From Pararhodobacter aggregans (GTDB lineage: Bacteria; Pseudomonadota; Alphaproteobacteria; Rhodobacterales; Rhodobacteraceae): DNA of 64,000 nt. Below the pieces are notes generated by a model. That model was not told the DNA's origin. It ran no database searches and saw only the letters and a list, made by a program, of their open reading frames with translations. The first letter of the stretch is position 1; each line of letters begins with the position of its first letter. The stretch spans positions 62,001 through 126,000 of the forward strand of contig NZ_QDDR01000003.1 in the NCBI RefSeq assembly GCF_003075525.1, given 5' to 3'. This document shows positions 62,778-64,000 of the stretch, in pieces. The translations under genes were made by a program, and so were the position numbers.

Positions 62778-63818
62778 TCAGTGCGAGGCCTGATAATCCG
62801 CCATCAGCTGGCGGGCCTCGTCGAGAAGCGCCTGACCGTCGATCCCCTGCGATTGCATGTCGGCCAGCCAGCTGTCGTAGACCGGCTGCGCCGCCTCGCG
62901 CCAGGCCGCCACATCGGCCTCGGGGATGGTGATGATGTTGTTGCCGTTATCGACCGCCAGCTGACGGGCGGGAATGTCCGCATCCGCCTGCGTGCCACCG
63001 GCGAAGACCGACAGGTCGGCGCCCGAGTTGCGGTCGATGATCTCGCGCAGGTCGTCCGGCAGCCCCTCGTAGACCTCGCGGTTCATCGCCAGGGTGAAGG
63101 TCACCGTATAGGGATAGGAATTCTCGAACTCGGTGTGGTTGTTGACCAGTTCCGGCACGCGCAGCGAGGTCGTCACCTCCCACGGGATCACCGCGCCGTC
63201 GATGACGCCGCGCGACAGGCTTTCGGGGATCATGGTGACCGGCAGGCCGATCGGCTCGGCCCCGAGGATCTGCAACAGCTGCCCGACCATCCGCGACGGC
63301 GTGCGCAGCTTCAGGCCCTGCATGTCGGCGATGGTGTTGACCGGCCGGTTCGAGTGGATCACGCCCGGGCCATGCACCCAGGTCGCCAGCAGATGCACGT
63401 CCTGATAATCGGTATCGGCCATATGCTCGGTGAACATCTGCCAATAGGCGGCCGAGGCGGCGCGGGCATCCTGCACGAAGAAGGGCAGTTCGAAGACCTC
63501 GGTGCGCGGGAAGCGGCCGGGGGTGAAGCCGTTCACGGTCCAGGCGATGTCGGCGATGCCGTCGATCACCTGATCCATCAGCTCGGGCGGGGTGCCGCCC
63601 AGCGCCATGGCCGGGAAACGCTCGATGCGGATACGGCCCTCGGATTCACGCTCGATCGTGTCGGCCCAGACGTCCAGCACCAGCGCCGGCACATTGGCCT
63701 GCGGCGGCAGGAACTGGTGCAGGCGCAGCGTGACCTCCTGCGCCAGCGCGGCGCCCGCGGTCAGCGCGCTCAGCGCCACGGCACTGGCAAGGCCTGCGAT
63801 CTTGGAAAAATGCGGCAT
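62778..63818 (-). CDS. TRAP transporter substrate-binding protein (DctP)
   Basis: 346 residues with a signal peptide cleaved near ALA-QEV. DctP-fold motifs are HQFLPPQANVPALVLDVWAD at the start, DMQGLKLRTPSRMVG near 175 with the conserved Arg for the substrate carboxylate, and GAVIPWEVTTSLRVPEL near 215. Neighbouring hydroxycinnamate genes suggest an aromatic acid substrate. A close paralogue begins 89 nt upstream. Confidence 0.88.
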   Translation of the reverse strand: MPHFSKIAGLASAVALSALTAGAALAQEVTLRLHQFLPPQANVPALVLDVWADTIERESEGRIRIERFPAMALGGTPPELMDQVIDGIADIAWTVNGFTPGRFPRTEVFELPFFVQDARAASAAYWQMFTEHMADTDYQDVHLLATWVHGPGVIHSNRPVNTIADMQGLKLRTPSRMVGQLLQILGAEPIGLPVTMIPESLSRGVIDGAVIPWEVTTSLRVPELVNNHTEFENSYPYTVTFTLAMNREVYEGLPDDLREIIDRNSGADLSVFAGGTQADADIPARQLAVDNGNNIITIPEADVAAWREAAQPVYDSWLADMQSQGIDGQALLDEARQLMADYQASH

Positions 63819-63858
63819 ACTGTCCTCCCTGATGCCCCGTACAATCGTTGGTGCGAGA

Positions 63859-63883
63859 GGGGCGCGGCTTGTGACCGCGCCCC
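63859..63883. terminator. Hairpin between tandem dctP genes
   Basis: GGGGCGCGG / CCGCGCCCC, perfect 9-bp stem with a 7-nt loop, 24 nt beyond the stop of the upstream dctP. Confidence 0.55.
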
Positions 63884-63907
63884 CAGGCTTCTTGGTGCCT
63901 CTGCGGC

Positions 63908-64000
63908 TTATTGGTGCGCCGCTTCGTATTCGGCCATCAGCGACTGGGCTTCGTCGATCAGCGCCTGACCATCGATGCCGCGGCCGTTCATGTCGGCGAC
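63908..64000 (-). CDS. Second DctP-like protein, C-terminal 30 residues only
   Basis: The frame enters from the right window edge and stops at 63908. Its end, MNGRGIDGQALIDEAQSLM and following residues, closely matches the end of the downstream DctP (MQSQGIDGQALLDEARQLM). So it is a tandem paralogue, mostly outside the window. Confidence 0.8.
   Translation of the reverse strand, partial: VADMNGRGIDGQALIDEAQSLMAEYEAAHQ

Overview
The window is a GC-rich (roughly two-thirds G+C, judged by eye) chromosomal stretch of an alphaproteobacterium. It most likely belongs to the Rhodobacteraceae/Paracoccaceae (Paracoccus-Rhodobacter-Roseobacter relatives). The reasons are a cysG-DUF2849-cysI sulfite-assimilation cluster, several TRAP transporters, an alphaproteobacterial motB-flgE-flgK-flgL-flgI block, a complete beta-hydroxyaspartate cycle cluster, and many 1-4 nt ATGA/TGATG gene overlaps. 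No tRNA, rRNA, CRISPR array or intact insertion sequence was seen. The first gene (cysI) and the last (a second dctP) are cut by the window edges.

Layout. 1-3.2 kb: siroheme and sulfite reduction. 3.4-5.3 kb: a lipoprotein/outer-membrane-barrel pair. 5.3-7.1 kb: a DUF475 membrane protein with a structured leader, and an RcnB-like His-rich periplasmic protein. 7.1-15.1 kb: a seven-gene catabolic operon (FAD oxidase, TRAP transporter, M81 peptidase, alpha/beta hydrolase, ornithine-cyclodeaminase-family reductase) facing an XRE-cupin regulator. 15.5-21.5 kb: a LivKGFHM branched-chain amino acid ABC transporter with two extra small periplasmic genes inside it. 22-28.5 kb: a phosphatase, then flagellar motor, hook, hook-filament junction and P-ring genes. 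28.5-30.8 kb: about 2.3 kb with no convincing gene. 30.8-37.8 kb: a YejABEF peptide ABC transporter with a glycosyltransferase as its last gene. 37.9-39.1 kb: two related c-type cytochromes.

39.2-42.5 kb: prephenate dehydratase, a small membrane protein, an SDR enzyme, an AbrB-family membrane protein and HemP. 42.5-49.8 kb: bhcR and divergent bhcABCD, followed by a GAPDH-family gene and a frameshifted hydratase. This is the glyoxylate-assimilating beta-hydroxyaspartate cycle. A 90-nt poly-G run, probably an assembly artefact, lies between bhcA and bhcB. 49.9-55.7 kb: cobQ, pmbA/tldD, cysQ, a Kdo-transferase-like gene and lpxK. 55.8-60.7 kb: an operon for CoA-dependent beta-oxidation of a hydroxycinnamate such as ferulate (short-chain dehydrogenase, crotonase, MarR regulator, feruloyl-CoA synthase, thiolase). 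60.8-64 kb: a TRAP transporter with two tandem DctP genes, plausibly feeding that pathway.

Overall the window looks like the genome of a metabolically versatile, possibly marine or plant-matter-associated, motile heterotroph that takes up organic acids, peptides, amino acids and aromatics. The least explained parts are the two Cys-motif proteins in the liv operon, the lipoprotein/barrel pair, the FAD oxidase-TRAP-M81 operon, the GAPDH/hydratase tail of the bhc cluster, and the gene-poor stretch after flgI.
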